In this document: positions 45,869 to 56,754 of the stretch, in pieces
Layout of the letters: every line of letters begins with the position of its first letter
How positions within the stretch are numbered: position 1 is the first letter of the stretch
Assembly: GCA_020161815.1 (NCBI GenBank)
Contig: JAIUOP010000006.1
Location: 1-64,000 of the forward strand
DNA: 64,000 nucleotides
Reading direction: 5' to 3'
Source of the DNA: Actinomycetota bacterium
Lineage (GTDB): Bacteria > Actinomycetota > Actinomycetes > Actinomycetales > Dermatophilaceae
Program-made: the position numbers and the translations under genes
The notes under the pieces: generated by a model
The model's database searches: none
What the model saw: the letters and a program-made list of their open reading frames with translations, nothing else
What the model was told of the DNA's origin: nothing

Positions 45869-47437
45869 TCAGGCCGGGACCCGCACCTCCCAGACCTGCC
45901 ACCGCTGCCCGGACCATCGCAGGTCGAGGTCCAGGGGTGCTCCGGTCTCGGCCGCCCTGGGTTGGCGCCCGTCCGCCGACACGAGCTCGTGGGCCGAGGT
46001 GTCGACGACCGCGCGCACCAGGATCGTCGCTCCCTCCGGATGGACACGCCAGTCGGGAGCCCCGTCGGCCCAGCTCGCTTCGCGCACGGTCAGCCTCAGG
46101 CCCTCGGCATGGCTTCCCGCGGACAGCAGTTGCGCGCGGTCCCGCTCGTCAGCGCTGCGTGCCGGACTGCCCGGGACCGACGCGACCTCCCACCCGGCCC
46201 CCTGGGGAGCAGACCAGTTCCCGGCCCGCAGATCGCTCAGCGCCTGCACGAGCGCCACCAGGTCCGCGGCGCTCGGATGGCGCACCTGAGCACTGTCGGA
46301 CCGCCCTTCGCGCGGGTCCCCGGCGGTCGGCGACGCAGCGGCCGACCCTGCGGGATCGGCCGCCGCCGCCTGGGCGAGCCACGGGCGCTGCCGGAGCACG
46401 ATGACCGCACCGATCGCGAGCGCGAGGAAGGACAGGACGAGCGCGCTCGCGACGAGCCTGGCGGCGGACGGCCGCGGCCAGCGAGGCGCCCCTGTTCCCG
46501 CGCCGGAGCTCCTCCCCGGCCGGGTCCGACCGGGCCGACGGACCCGCGCCACGGACGGCACCTCGCGCGGGCGATCACCCTCGCCGACGTCCATGGCAGC
46601 GCGCAGCCGACGGGTCAGGCCGGCCGTCGCGTCCCCACCCGGGGCGACGTGGAGCGGCTCCGGTGAGGCGGTGTCGAAGACCGCCACGGCCAGGGCATCG
46701 GCGGAGGGACGGGCCGAGGCGTCGAGGACCAGCGCACCGTCGAGCACGTCCACGAGGGAGGGCGGAAGGTCCTCGCGGGCCTCGGTGCGGGCAAGGTGCC
46801 CGGCGAAGGTCCCGCGGACGAGGGCAAGGTCCGGCTCCTCGCCGGTGAGGCAGAACCAACCGAGCGCACCCACCGCGTGCACGTCACTGGCGCTGCCGGG
46901 ATGCTCACCGGCGAGCACCTCGGGGGCGACGAAGCCGTCCGTGCCGTGCACGTCGCCGGGGACCTCACCGGCAGCGTGACAGGCGCCCAGGTCGGCCAGG
47001 TGCGGCCGCCCCGCGAGGTCGAAGAGGACGTTGTCCGGGGAGAGGTCGCCGTGCACCAGCCCACGGCGGTGCAAGGAGCCGAGCGCGGTCGCGATCGGAG
47101 TGAGGACCGTGACGCACTCTCCGGCGCTGAGCCGGCCGCGGGCCGCCACCGCCTGGCGCAGCGACCCCCCACGCATGAGGTCCATGACGACGGCACGCCG
47201 CTCCTCATCGACCTGCACGAGGTCGTGGACCGTGACGACGTGCTCGCACCGCTGGCCCACGAGGAGCCCCTCCCGGACTGCCTGCTCCGCCGCACCGTCG
47301 ACCACCTTGACGGCCACCTCCGCGCCGTCCCGCAGCCGCAGGGCACGCCAGACCCGCCCCGACGCGCCCGCCCCGAGGGGCTCGAGACACTGGTACCCCG
47401 GCAGCGTGGGGATGCTGCCCTCCCACAACTCGGTCAT
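45869..47437 (-). CDS. Atypical Ser/Thr protein kinase-like membrane protein
   Basis: A 522-aa protein with an N-terminal kinase fold, one membrane helix (about 337-357, LVASALVLSFLALAIGAVIVL) and an extracellular C-terminal domain of about 160 residues. ATP-binding parts are normal (LGAGASGRVWRA, VAVKVVDG). The catalytic loop reads HGDLSPDNVLF in place of HRDLKxxN: Asp and Asn are kept, Arg and Lys are lost. DFG is DLG. It may be a weak kinase or a pseudokinase. ATG at complement 47435-47437; CACAGT about 7 nt upstream is a poor -10 box. It is divergent from peptidase E. Confidence 0.85.
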   Translation of the reverse strand: MTELWEGSIPTLPGYQCLEPLGAGASGRVWRALRLRDGAEVAVKVVDGAAEQAVREGLLVGQRCEHVVTVHDLVQVDEERRAVVMDLMRGGSLRQAVAARGRLSAGECVTVLTPIATALGSLHRRGLVHGDLSPDNVLFDLAGRPHLADLGACHAAGEVPGDVHGTDGFVAPEVLAGEHPGSASDVHAVGALGWFCLTGEEPDLALVRGTFAGHLARTEAREDLPPSLVDVLDGALVLDASARPSADALAVAVFDTASPEPLHVAPGGDATAGLTRRLRAAMDVGEGDRPREVPSVARVRRPGRTRPGRSSGAGTGAPRWPRPSAARLVASALVLSFLALAIGAVIVLRQRPWLAQAAAADPAGSAAASPTAGDPREGRSDSAQVRHPSAADLVALVQALSDLRAGNWSAPQGAGWEVASVPGSPARSADERDRAQLLSAGSHAEGLRLTVREASWADGAPDWRVHPEGATILVRAVVDTSAHELVSADGRQPRAAETGAPLDLDLRWSGQRWQVWEVRVPA

Positions 47438-47476
47438 GCCCTCCACTGTGCCGGGGCGCCACGCAGGGCCCGGAAG

Positions 47477-47485
47477 TTTTCCACA
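47477..47485. promoter_or_regulatory. DnaA-box-like site A (TTTTCCACA)
   Basis: TTTTCCACA differs from the DnaA box TTATCCACA by one base. It lies in the divergent region between the atypical kinase and pepE, inside a 13-base stretch (GTTTTCCACAGGC) that recurs exactly 2 kb away at 49506. Two sites are not enough to claim DnaA binding. Confidence 0.3.
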
Positions 47486-47513
47486 GGCACGGTCCGCGTG
47501 GGAGGGTGCGGGC

Positions 47514-48248
47514 ATGCCCGCTGACCAGCCCACCATCCTGGCCACCTCCGGCGGCTACCGCTACGGCCGCCGCATCCGCCTCGAGTTCAACGCGCTCGTC
47601 CACCACGCCGTGGACCTCTCCGGTGTCCATGGCCGTCGCCCGCGGATCACCTACCTGGGCACCGCCGGTGGCGACCAGGCGCAGGGCAACTACTGGATGG
47701 TCCAGGCGGGCCGGGAGGCCGGCTTCGACGTCACCTGCCTCGACCTGTTCCCCATGCCCAGCGTCGACGACGTCCCCGCGCTGCTCCTGGGCTCGGACAT
47801 CGTGTGGGTCCAGGGCGGCTCGGTCGCCAACCTGCTCGCCGTCTGGGCGGTCCACGACCTCGGTCCGGCGATGCGGTCCGCGTGGGAGGCCGGCGTGGTC
47901 CTCTCCGGGGTGTCCGCGGGCTCGATCTGCTGGTTCATGGGTGGGTGCACCGACTCCTTCGGCCCGGAGTTGCGGGCCGTCACGAACGGCCTGGCCCTGC
48001 TGCCCTACGGCAACGGCGTCCACTACGACTCCGAGGAGAGCCGGCGTCCCACGATCCACCGCCTCGTCGGTGAGGGGACCCTGCCGCTGACGCACTGCAC
48101 CGACGACGGCGTGGGCCTGGTCTACCACGGCACCGACCTCGTCGAGGCTGTCACCGAGGTGGCCGGCAAGGGCGCGTATGCCGTGGAGCTCACCGACACC
48201 GGGGTCACCGAGACCCGGATCGAGCCACGACTTCTCTCGGCGCCCTAG
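47514..48248 (+). CDS. pepE: Peptidase E (S51 family, alpha-aspartyl dipeptidase type)
   Basis: A 244-aa class I glutamine amidotransferase-like serine peptidase. The nucleophile elbow is [30 protein letters not shown] and [10 protein letters not shown] provide the other active-site region. Peptidase E cleaves Asp-X dipeptides. It is cytoplasmic. ATG 47514 has GGAGGG about 8 nt upstream. It is not part of the usual mycobacterial order here, so it is a lineage-specific neighbour. Confidence 0.88.
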   Translation: MPADQPTILATSGGYRYGRRIRLEFNALVHHAVDLSGVHGRRPRITYLGTAGGDQAQGNYWMVQAGREAGFDVTCLDLFPMPSVDDVPALLLGSDIVWVQGGSVANLLAVWAVHDLGPAMRSAWEAGVVLSGVSAGSICWFMGGCTDSFGPELRAVTNGLALLPYGNGVHYDSEESRRPTIHRLVGEGTLPLTHCTDDGVGLVYHGTDLVEAVTEVAGKGAYAVELTDTGVTETRIEPRLLSAP

Positions 48249-48280
48249 GTGCCTGCTCGCGAGGACTAGGCTCGGGAGTC

Positions 48281-48913
48281 ATGCGTTTCGAGCACGTCGG
48301 CTTCGCTCCCGACTTCGTGGACTACGAGGCCGGGTGGGAGCATCAGCGGCGGGTCCATGCCGCGGTCGCCGCCGGCGAGCTGCCCGACACCACGTTGCTG
48401 CTCGAGCACGCGGCGGTCTACACCGCGGGCAAGCGCACCGAGCCCCACCAGCGCCCCTTCGACGGCACCCCCGTCATCGACGTGGACCGAGGCGGCCTCA
48501 TCACCTGGCACGGGCCCGGCCAACTCGTCGGCTACCCCATCGTCTTCCTCCGGCAGGTGCCCATCGACGTGGTGGCCCATGTGCGGCGCCTCGAGGAGGT
48601 GATGATCCGCGTCTGCGCCGAGTTCGACGTCACGGTGCACCGCGTCGAGGGCCGCAGTGGTGTCTGGGCCCTCGCGGACGACCGCGGACCGGATCGCAAG
48701 CTCGGCGCCATCGGCGTGCGGGTGAGTCGTCGGGTGACCATGCACGGTTTCGCACTCAACTGCGATGCCGACCTGTCCTGGGCGGACAACATCGTCGCGT
48801 GCGGCATCGAGGACGCCGGCGTCTCCTCCCTCACGCGTGAGGCGGGTCGGCGCATCACGGTGCAGGAGGTCCTGCCGCACGCCGAGAAGCACCTCACTGA
48901 CGTCCTGGGCTGA
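48281..48913 (+). CDS. lipB: Octanoyltransferase
   Basis: A 210-aa enzyme moving octanoyl groups from acyl carrier protein to lipoyl domains. [32 protein letters not shown] (His), [18 protein letters not shown] (catalytic Lys) and [11 protein letters not shown] are diagnostic, with the catalytic Cys in [15 protein letters not shown] 48281 is 8 nt after TAGGCT (48267-48272) with no Shine-Dalgarno sequence, so leaderless. It works with lipA (49547) on SucB and GcvH-type proteins. Its last 20 bases overlap the convergent hypothetical gene. Confidence 0.95.
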   Translation: MRFEHVGFAPDFVDYEAGWEHQRRVHAAVAAGELPDTTLLLEHAAVYTAGKRTEPHQRPFDGTPVIDVDRGGLITWHGPGQLVGYPIVFLRQVPIDVVAHVRRLEEVMIRVCAEFDVTVHRVEGRSGVWALADDRGPDRKLGAIGVRVSRRVTMHGFALNCDADLSWADNIVACGIEDAGVSSLTREAGRRITVQEVLPHAEKHLTDVLG

Positions 48914-49466
48914 CCTCGCCGGCGTGGCCGGTCGCTGTCGGGTGTTGCCCGACGGGGCGGCGGCGACGGATCAGTGGCTGCCCCGGCCCGGCGCACGAGA
49001 GCAGCGCGTCGTCGGTGGCGCGCGGCGGCACCGGCCGCAGCCGCCCGTCGCGGATCCGCTCAGCCACGTGGGCTCGCCTGGAGGTGATCGACCAGCCGCT
49101 GATGTCGGGCGGGACCGGCACCCACTCCCCCGCAGGGTCGCGCACCACCAGGTCCAGGGGACGTCCGCGCAGGCGACGCCACAGCCACCACAGCGGCCAG
49201 ATCGCCGCCAGCACGATGCCCTCGGCGAGCCCGAAGACGAGCGCGACCACCAGGGCAAGCAGCGCCTCGACCAGGCTGGACTCGTGCATGGTCCTCAGCG
49301 GTGACCAGCGGGGCGTGTCCAGCCAGACCTCACCTCGCTCGATGACCTCCTCCGGCACTCCACGCAGGGGTGCCACGAAGATCGGCGTCCACGGCCACGC
49401 GTCCGCACTCACCCGCCAGAGGCCACCTGCGGGGTCGATCGGCCTGCTGTCCTCGTGTGCACTCAT
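48894..49466 (-). CDS. Hypothetical membrane protein between lipB and lipA
   Basis: A 190-aa protein with a central hydrophobic hairpin (about 67-95, [21 protein letters not shown] and [13 protein letters not shown]) and hydrophilic ends; no known domain. Its ATG (complement 49464-49466) is 7 nt after TAGCGT (complement 49474-49479), the same leaderless design as its neighbours, which supports it as a real gene. It overlaps the end of lipB by 20 bp and splits lipB from lipA. Confidence 0.68.
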   Translation of the reverse strand: MSAHEDSRPIDPAGGLWRVSADAWPWTPIFVAPLRGVPEEVIERGEVWLDTPRWSPLRTMHESSLVEALLALVVALVFGLAEGIVLAAIWPLWWLWRRLRGRPLDLVVRDPAGEWVPVPPDISGWSITSRRAHVAERIRDGRLRPVPPRATDDALLSCAGPGQPLIRRRRPVGQHPTATGHAGEVSPGRQ

Positions 49467-49506
49467 GATCGGGACGCTAGGCCAGAACGGCGAACGACCG
49501 TCCGGG

Positions 49507-49515
49507 TTTTCCACA
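49507..49515. promoter_or_regulatory. DnaA-box-like site B (TTTTCCACA)
   Basis: Second copy of GTTTTCCACAGGC, here about 18-25 bp upstream of the lipA -10 box (TAGGCT, 49533-49538), so it overlaps the probable -35 region. See site A at 47477. Confidence 0.3.
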
Positions 49516-49546
49516 GGCCCCGGATCGACGCGTAGGCTTGGTGACC

Positions 49547-50572
49547 GTGACTGTCGCACCCGAGGGACGCCGCCTGCTGCGGGTCGAGGCTCGCAATGCC
49601 GAGACCCCGATCGAGCGCAAGCCCGAGTGGATCCGCACGACGGCCAAGATGGGCCCGGAGTACACCGCGATCCACTCGATGGTGAAGTCCGAGAAGCTCC
49701 ACACCGTCTGCCAGGAAGCCGGCTGCCCCAACATCTTCGAGTGCTGGGAGGACCGGGAGGCGACCTTCCTCATCGGCGGCGACGTCTGCACCCGCCGCTG
49801 CGACTTCTGCGACATCGCGACCGGTCGGCCGCAGGCCCTCGACCTCGACGAGCCGCGCCGCGTGGCCGAGTCGGTCCGCTCGATGGGACTGCGCTACGCC
49901 ACCGTCACGGGAGTGGCGCGCGACGACCAACCCGACGGCGCGGCATACCTGTACGCCGAGACGATCCGGCAGATCCACGCCCTCAACCCGACCGCGGGTG
50001 TCGAGATCCTCCCTCCGGACTTCGGGGCCGAGCCCCACCTCGTCGGTCAGGTCTTCGACGCCCGCCCCGAGGTCTTCGCCCACAACCTCGAGACGGTCCC
50101 GCGGATCTTCAAGCGGATCCGGCCGGCCTTCACCTACGAGAAGTCGCTGCGCGTCCTCACCATGGCTCGCGAGGCCGGGCTGGTGACCAAGTCCAACCTC
50201 ATCCTCGGCATGGGTGAGGATGAGCAGGAGATCCAGCAGGCCATCGAGGACCTGTGTGCCGCGGGCACCGACATCCTCACCATCACCCAGTACCTCCGCC
50301 CCTCCAAGCTGCACCACCCGATCGACCGGTGGGTCAAGCCGGAGGAGTTCGTCCACTGGAGCACGGTCGCCGAGGACCTGGGTTTCAAGGGCGTCATGGC
50401 CGGGCCGCTCGTGCGCTCCTCCTACCGCGCCGGACGGCTCTGGGTGGCGGCGATGGCCCGCTGGGGCCGCCCGCTGCCCGAGCACCTGGCCCACCTCGGC
50501 GAGGGCAACCACGAGCCGGCCCGCCAGGAGGCGGCATCGCTCGTGGCGCGCGCCGCCCGAACCGTAGACTGA
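49547..50572 (+). CDS. lipA: Lipoyl synthase
   Basis: A 341-aa radical SAM enzyme that inserts two sulfurs into octanoyl-lipoyl domains. The auxiliary cluster cysteines are in [12 protein letters not shown] and the radical SAM cluster in [10 protein letters not shown]; the C-terminal VRSSYRAGR arginine-serine segment is present. GTG 49547 is chosen since TAGGCT (49533-49538) is 8 nt upstream and homologues begin similarly ([15 protein letters not shown]); GTG 49541 and TTG 49538 are alternatives. It is divergent from the hypothetical membrane protein. Confidence 0.96.
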   Translation: MTVAPEGRRLLRVEARNAETPIERKPEWIRTTAKMGPEYTAIHSMVKSEKLHTVCQEAGCPNIFECWEDREATFLIGGDVCTRRCDFCDIATGRPQALDLDEPRRVAESVRSMGLRYATVTGVARDDQPDGAAYLYAETIRQIHALNPTAGVEILPPDFGAEPHLVGQVFDARPEVFAHNLETVPRIFKRIRPAFTYEKSLRVLTMAREAGLVTKSNLILGMGEDEQEIQQAIEDLCAAGTDILTITQYLRPSKLHHPIDRWVKPEEFVHWSTVAEDLGFKGVMAGPLVRSSYRAGRLWVAAMARWGRPLPEHLAHLGEGNHEPARQEAASLVARAARTVD

Positions 50573-50629
50573 GCCCTCCAAGCACCCTCGCACCACGAGC
50601 GCACCACCACGACGCAGGAGTCATCGAGC

Positions 50630-51349
50630 GTGTCCGACGAGAAGAAGCAGGGCCGGGTCGCGCAGATCCGCCAGAGCTACCAGGCGATCCGCAGCCTCGA
50701 CTCCCGCATCGGCTGGTACATGCTGCTCGCCAGCGTGCTCACCTTAGCCGTCATCGCCGGCATCGGCTTCGCCATCGGCGGGTTCTGGCGCTGGTACATG
50801 ATCCTCGTCGCGATCCCTGCCGCCGCGCTCGCCGCCGTCATCGTGATGAACCGCCGCGGCAACACCGCCATGTACAACGCCCTCGACGGGCAGCCCGGCG
50901 CGGCCGGTGCCGCCCTCATGGGCATGGGCAAGCGCGGCTGGTTCACCTCGGAGCAGCCGGTCGCCGTCGAGGCCACCCGCGGCACCAAGATGACCGACAT
51001 GTCGGGGGCCGCGATGGTCTTCCGCGCCTTGGGTCGCCCCGGCATCGTCCTCATCGGCGAGGGGCCCGAGGGGCGCGTCCAGAAGCTGCTCAAGGCCGAG
51101 GAGAAGAAGGTCGCCCGCGTCGCCCAGGGCGTGCCGATCCACCTGTGGGTGGCCGGTGAGGGCGAGGACCAGGTCTCCATCCGCAAGATCGGCGGCAAGC
51201 TGACCCGCCTCAAGCCGGTCCTCACCAAGGACGAGGTCTCGGTCGTCAACAAGCGCCTGAAGTCCCTCCCCGGGGTGCGCTCGGCCATCCCCGCCGGCGT
51301 CGACCCCACGCGGGTCCGGATGAACCGCGGAGCCCTGCGCGGGAAGTGA
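50630..51349 (+). CDS. DUF4191 membrane protein (Rv2219-type)
   Basis: A 239-aa protein with two membrane helices near the N-terminus (about 28-48 and 54-73) and a cytoplasmic domain with VEATRGTKMTDMSGAAMVFRALGRPGIVLIGEG. This is the DUF4191 family next to lipA in actinobacteria; the function is unknown. GTG 50630 is preceded by GGAG about 10 nt upstream. TAGACT near 50566 may be the -10 box, giving a leader of about 55 nt. Confidence 0.88.
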   Translation: MSDEKKQGRVAQIRQSYQAIRSLDSRIGWYMLLASVLTLAVIAGIGFAIGGFWRWYMILVAIPAAALAAVIVMNRRGNTAMYNALDGQPGAAGAALMGMGKRGWFTSEQPVAVEATRGTKMTDMSGAAMVFRALGRPGIVLIGEGPEGRVQKLLKAEEKKVARVAQGVPIHLWVAGEGEDQVSIRKIGGKLTRLKPVLTKDEVSVVNKRLKSLPGVRSAIPAGVDPTRVRMNRGALRGK

Positions 51350-51358
51350 CGCCCCGCC

Positions 51359-51781
51359 TCAGCGACGGACCAGGACCGTCCCCGCGGCGACATCGTGCAG
51401 GCCACGCCCGTCCTTCGCGGTGAGCACGGCCGGCAGGAACAGGCAGAGCAACAGCGTGCGGATGAGCGCCTGGAGCGGCCACGTGCCCGGCCGCACCTGC
51501 CGCAGCTGCAACCCCATGACGTAGTGCCCGAAGGTCGCGGCGACGACCGACAGCGAGAGCACGGTGAGCACGGCGAAGACGGCCAGCGGCAGGAACGAGG
51601 CCGCCCCCGCCGCCCCGAACGCGTCGCGCGCGACGACGAAGACGACGAGCTGGGCGACCAGCCAGTCGACGAGGACACCGACGAAACGCCGCCCGAGCCG
51701 GGCCAGTGACCCGCTCCCGGAGGCCGGGAGACCAAGTGCCGCACCGGCATACGTCATCTCGGGTGGGGAGGTCGAACTCAC
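51359..51781 (-). CDS. RDD-family membrane protein (Rv2219A-type)
   Basis: A 140-aa RDD protein: [23 protein letters not shown] has the defining Arg-Asp pair, followed by two more helices and [12 protein letters not shown]. The role is unknown; RDD proteins are proposed transporters. GTG (complement 51779-51781) is 6 nt after TACAGT (complement 51788-51793), so leaderless; the -10 overlaps a GTATGCCG octamer at 51791. The open frame further upstream runs into the glnA control region and is not coding. Confidence 0.85.
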   Translation of the reverse strand: MSSTSPPEMTYAGAALGLPASGSGSLARLGRRFVGVLVDWLVAQLVVFVVARDAFGAAGAASFLPLAVFAVLTVLSLSVVAATFGHYVMGLQLRQVRPGTWPLQALIRTLLLCLFLPAVLTAKDGRGLHDVAAGTVLVRR

Positions 51782-51853
51782 GAGCCCACTGTATGCCGTG
51801 CGCTCACCGCCCCCCGATCGGGCGCCGGTCTCGCGATGCGAGACGCGGGGTCT

Positions 51854-51891
51854 GTTACATCGGCGAAACATTCGGGATATGGGCGAGAAAT
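51854..51891 (+). promoter_or_regulatory. GlnR-type box upstream of glnA
   Basis: Four half-sites at exact 11-bp phasing: GTTAC-n6-GAAAC-n6-GATAT-n6-GAAAT. This fits the actinobacterial GlnR consensus (gTnAC-n6-GaAAc repeated). It lies just upstream of a -10 box TTAGGT (51901-51906) and about 75 bp before the glnA start, a position suited to activation under nitrogen limitation. Confidence 0.68.
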
Positions 51892-51965
51892 GGCACCCGT
51901 TTAGGTTGGTCGCAACGCACCGGGCCGGCGCATGGCCCAACCCACAGCACCAGGAGGCTCCACCC

Positions 51966-53390
<1,425 letters not shown>

Positions 53391-53411
53391 GCACTACCAA
53401 ACCAGCGGTAT

Positions 53412-53442
53412 GCCGCCCGCTCCCGTCTCGGGGGCGGGCGGC
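53412..53442 (+). terminator. glnA terminator hairpin
   Basis: GCCGCCCGC/GCGGGCGGC stem with an inner CCC/GGG, loop GTCTC, 21 bp after the glnA stop. A GTATGCCG octamer overlaps its left foot (53408-53415). No T tract. Confidence 0.75.
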
Positions 53443-53706
53443 CTCGTCGGTTGCCCTTGCGTCATTAATCGCAGAAGCAGGCGTCTGTGACAGTCGGGAC
53501 TGTGAAGCACCGGGGACATGGAGCGCGCAACTCCTCGAGAAGTGCGCGCTCGCCAGTGGACCGATGCCTGAAGGTCGACAAGCAGTGCCACCATCCGTCG
53601 CTGGCGTTCCCCTCTATCTCCCCGATGAGGGATCGGTCCAGAGCATCGAAGGGTAGTGCGCCCGGGATTCCGTCGAAGATCCTCTTCGGGCCTGCGGAAG
53701 GGCTAC
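53443..53706. other. Non-coding junction between the core block and the restriction island
   Basis: About 260 bp without a convincing gene on either strand. GC is lower than in glnA and frames have no codon bias. I saw no tRNA, integrase or direct repeat that would mark an insertion site. It is the left boundary of the accessory region. Confidence 0.5.
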
Positions 53707-56700
53707 TCAGCTGAGGCCGAGGTAGCGGTCGAGGAAGGTCGTCAGTCGGCCGATGACCGTATGCCGCTTGGCGGAGTGCGCGCCGTCGGGGGCGAAGCGG
53801 GACATGGGCGGAAGGATGCGGGTGAGCGCCGTTCCACCAGTGGGCAATCCGCCGTCGCGGAAGGCATTGGACACCAGAGCCCGAGTCTCCTCGGGGCGCA
53901 AGCTCTCCTCATCGATGATGGCGTCCAGCTCGCGGTCGCGCTTGGCGGCGATATAGGCCTTCCACTCCAGCTCCATGTCCCCGGAGGTCGAGACCGAATC
54001 GACGAACTCCTCGATGAGGTCCTTCTTGTTGCGCAAGGACGGGCTGGCGTCGATGGCCCGCGTGATCTGCTCCTTGATCTCGCGGTCGTCGCCGTCGCCC
54101 TTGGCGGCGCGGTACTTCTCGACCAGCATGAGGATGTAGTCGACGTTGATCTCGACCTGCTTGACGAGCTCGATTTCGAAGACGACGTCGTCGACGATCG
54201 ACTCCTTGTCCCCGTCCTTCCCACGGCGAAACTCGGCGTAGAGGTCGAGATACATACTCGTGTAGTCCTGCACCTGCCGAGGCGTGAGGATTTCCTGGCC
54301 GGCGAAGTCGTCGAAGGACGTGAGGATGTTGCGCAGCCGCAGGATCGCTCCCCAGAGGGCGATGAACTCCTTCTGGGCAGCCTCCCCCACGATGTCAGCA
54401 TCAAGGGGGTATGCCGCGAGCAGCTCCGCCACCTTCGCGGCATACGACTCGTAGTAGTGGGCGAACGGCTGGAGGAGGACGACGCCGCGGGCGTCCTTGT
54501 TGCCGAAGAGCGCGATCGCGTCGTTTGTCTCCTCCTCGAGGTCACGGAAGCTGACGATGTTGCCGAAGGTCTTGACCGAGTTGAGGATCCGGTTCGTGCG
54601 CGAATAGGCCTGCAGCAGACCGTGAGCGCGCAGGTTCTTGTCGACCCAGAGCGTGTTGAGGGTGGTGGCGTCGAAGCCGGTCAGAAACATGTTGACCACG
54701 ATGACGAGGTCGATCTCACGGTTCTTCAGCCGTTGTGAAATGTCCTTGTAGTAGTTCTGGAAGCGCTCCGCCGAGGTGTCGAAACTCGTCCCGAACATCT
54801 CGTTGTAGTCCTGGATCGCGTCCTCGAGGAACTCTCGGGCGCTGGCGGACAGCTGGTCGGTCTCGAAGCCTTCCTCGTCGACGAAGTCGTCCGCGACGGC
54901 CTCGTTTGCGGCATACGAATAGATGAGGCCGACCTTGAGACGCTGGCCCCCTGGCCGCTCGTCCTGGAGACGGCCGAAGGCGTTGTAGTAGATCCGCGCC
55001 GCCTCGATCGAGCTCGTCGCGAAGAGAGCGTTGAAACCGCTGAGCCGCCGCCCACCATGGGCATACGTCTGAGACCGTTTCGTCTTCTGGTCGAAGTGAT
55101 CGAGGGTGTACTCGACGACCTGACTGATGCGCTCCGGCGCCAGGAGGGCCCGCTCCCGGTCGATGCCCGACACCTGCTTGTCATCGACGCCCGGGGGCAG
55201 CTTGATCGTGTTGACATAGTCGATGCGGAAGGGCAGCACGTTCTTGTCGGTGATCGCATCGACGATGGTGTAGGTGTGCAGCTTGTCGCCGAAGGCCTGC
55301 TCGGTCGTGCGCAACTGGACGTTCCCTCCCGATCCCGCATTGGCTGCAAAGATCGGCGTGCCGGTGAAGCCGAAGAGGTGGTAGCGCCGGAAGGCCTTGG
55401 TGATCGCTGTGTGCATGTCGCCGAACTGGGAGCGGTGGCACTCGTCGAAGACGATGACGACGTGCCCGTTGTAGATGGCGTGCCCCTTGTTGGCGGCGAT
55501 GAAGGTGGAGAGCTTCTGGATCGTCGTGATGATGATCGTCGCGGTGGGGTCCTCGAGCTGCTTCTTGAGGACGCGCGTCGAGGTGTTGGAGTTGGCGGCG
55601 CCCTCCTGGAAGCGGTCGTACTCCTTCATCGTCTGGTAGTCGAGGTCCTTACGGTCGACGACGAAGAGCACCTTGTCGATCGCGGGCATCGCCGACGCGA
55701 GCAGTGCCGTCTTGAAGCTCGTCAACGTCTTCCCTGACCCGGTCGTGTGCCAGACATACCCACCTGCCTGGCTCGTGCCGAGGCGCTGCAGGTTGGTGGA
55801 GGTCTCGATGCGGCGCAGGATCTGCTCGGTCGCGGCGATCTGGTACGGCCGCATGACCAGGAGCATCCGGTCCGAGGTCAGCACGCAGTAGCGGGTGAGC
55901 ACATTGAGGAGGGTGTGCTTGGCGAAGAAGGTCTTCGTGAAGCCGACGAGATCCTTGATCGGTCGATTCCCCGCGTCGGCCCACCACGAGGTGAACTCGA
56001 AGCTGTTGGACGTCTTGCGGACCCGACGCCTGGCGCTGGAGGCCTCGCTGAGGTGCTGGCGTCGCGTGGTGTTCGAGTAGTACTTCGTCAGGGTGCCATT
56101 GCTGATGACGAAGAGCTGGACGTACTCGAAGAGCCCGGTCCCGGCCCAGAAGCTGTCGCGCTGGTAGCGCTCGATCTGGTTGAACGCCTCCCGCAGGTCG
56201 ACCCCGCGCCGCTTGAGCTCCACGTGCACCATCGGCAGGCCGTTGACAAGGATTGTCACGTCATACCGGTTGGCGCGGGTGACTCCCCCGCCCGTGGCGC
56301 CCGCCGTCTCGTACTGGTTGACGACCTGGAGCCGGTTGTTGTGGATGTGCTCCTTGTCGAGGAGCCGGACGTTCTTGGTGGTGCCGTCCTCGCGGGTGAG
56401 GAGCTGGACGTGGTCCTCCTGGATGCGGACGGCCTTCTCGACGATTCCGCTGTTGGCGCTGGCGATGCGTTCGGTGAAGAAGGTGCGCCATTCGGTGTCG
56501 CTGAACCGTATGCCGTTGAGCGCCTCGAGCTGCGCGCGCAGGTTGGCGACGAGATCGGCCTCCGTGGTGATCGGTAGGTAGTCGTAGGCCTGCGCCTGGA
56601 GCTGGGTGAGCAGAGCCTTCTCGAGGTCGCTCTCCGATTGGTATGCCGCGCCGCTCACCTCGTCGGGGACGAACTCGGCGACCACCGTGCTCTCGGCACT

Positions 56701-56754
56701 CATGGCTATCGGCGCATAGGCCCGCGCTGGCTCCCGCCGTTGGACGGAGGTCAT
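53707..56754 (-). CDS. hsdR: Type I restriction endonuclease subunit R
   Basis: A 1015-aa motor-nuclease of a type I restriction system, EcoR124I-like. PD-(D/E)xK nuclease residues are at about D165 and E179-x-K181 (YDVTILV..MVHVELKRRG). Helicase motifs: Walker A TTGSGKT (337-343), DECHR (about 437), FTGTP and LQAYSRTNRI (motif VI). The C-terminal helical region binds HsdM. The ATG at complement 56752-56754 overlaps the HEPN gene stop by 4 bp; a second ATG at 56703 would shorten it by 17 residues. It is the last gene of the leftward operon. Four GTATGCCG-type octamers lie inside it. Confidence 0.95.
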   Translation of the reverse strand: MTSVQRREPARAYAPIAMSAESTVVAEFVPDEVSGAAYQSESDLEKALLTQLQAQAYDYLPITTEADLVANLRAQLEALNGIRFSDTEWRTFFTERIASANSGIVEKAVRIQEDHVQLLTREDGTTKNVRLLDKEHIHNNRLQVVNQYETAGATGGGVTRANRYDVTILVNGLPMVHVELKRRGVDLREAFNQIERYQRDSFWAGTGLFEYVQLFVISNGTLTKYYSNTTRRQHLSEASSARRRVRKTSNSFEFTSWWADAGNRPIKDLVGFTKTFFAKHTLLNVLTRYCVLTSDRMLLVMRPYQIAATEQILRRIETSTNLQRLGTSQAGGYVWHTTGSGKTLTSFKTALLASAMPAIDKVLFVVDRKDLDYQTMKEYDRFQEGAANSNTSTRVLKKQLEDPTATIIITTIQKLSTFIAANKGHAIYNGHVVIVFDECHRSQFGDMHTAITKAFRRYHLFGFTGTPIFAANAGSGGNVQLRTTEQAFGDKLHTYTIVDAITDKNVLPFRIDYVNTIKLPPGVDDKQVSGIDRERALLAPERISQVVEYTLDHFDQKTKRSQTYAHGGRRLSGFNALFATSSIEAARIYYNAFGRLQDERPGGQRLKVGLIYSYAANEAVADDFVDEEGFETDQLSASAREFLEDAIQDYNEMFGTSFDTSAERFQNYYKDISQRLKNREIDLVIVVNMFLTGFDATTLNTLWVDKNLRAHGLLQAYSRTNRILNSVKTFGNIVSFRDLEEETNDAIALFGNKDARGVVLLQPFAHYYESYAAKVAELLAAYPLDADIVGEAAQKEFIALWGAILRLRNILTSFDDFAGQEILTPRQVQDYTSMYLDLYAEFRRGKDGDKESIVDDVVFEIELVKQVEINVDYILMLVEKYRAAKGDGDDREIKEQITRAIDASPSLRNKKDLIEEFVDSVSTSGDMELEWKAYIAAKRDRELDAIIDEESLRPEETRALVSNAFRDGGLPTGGTALTRILPPMSRFAPDGAHSAKRHTVIGRLTTFLDRYLGLS

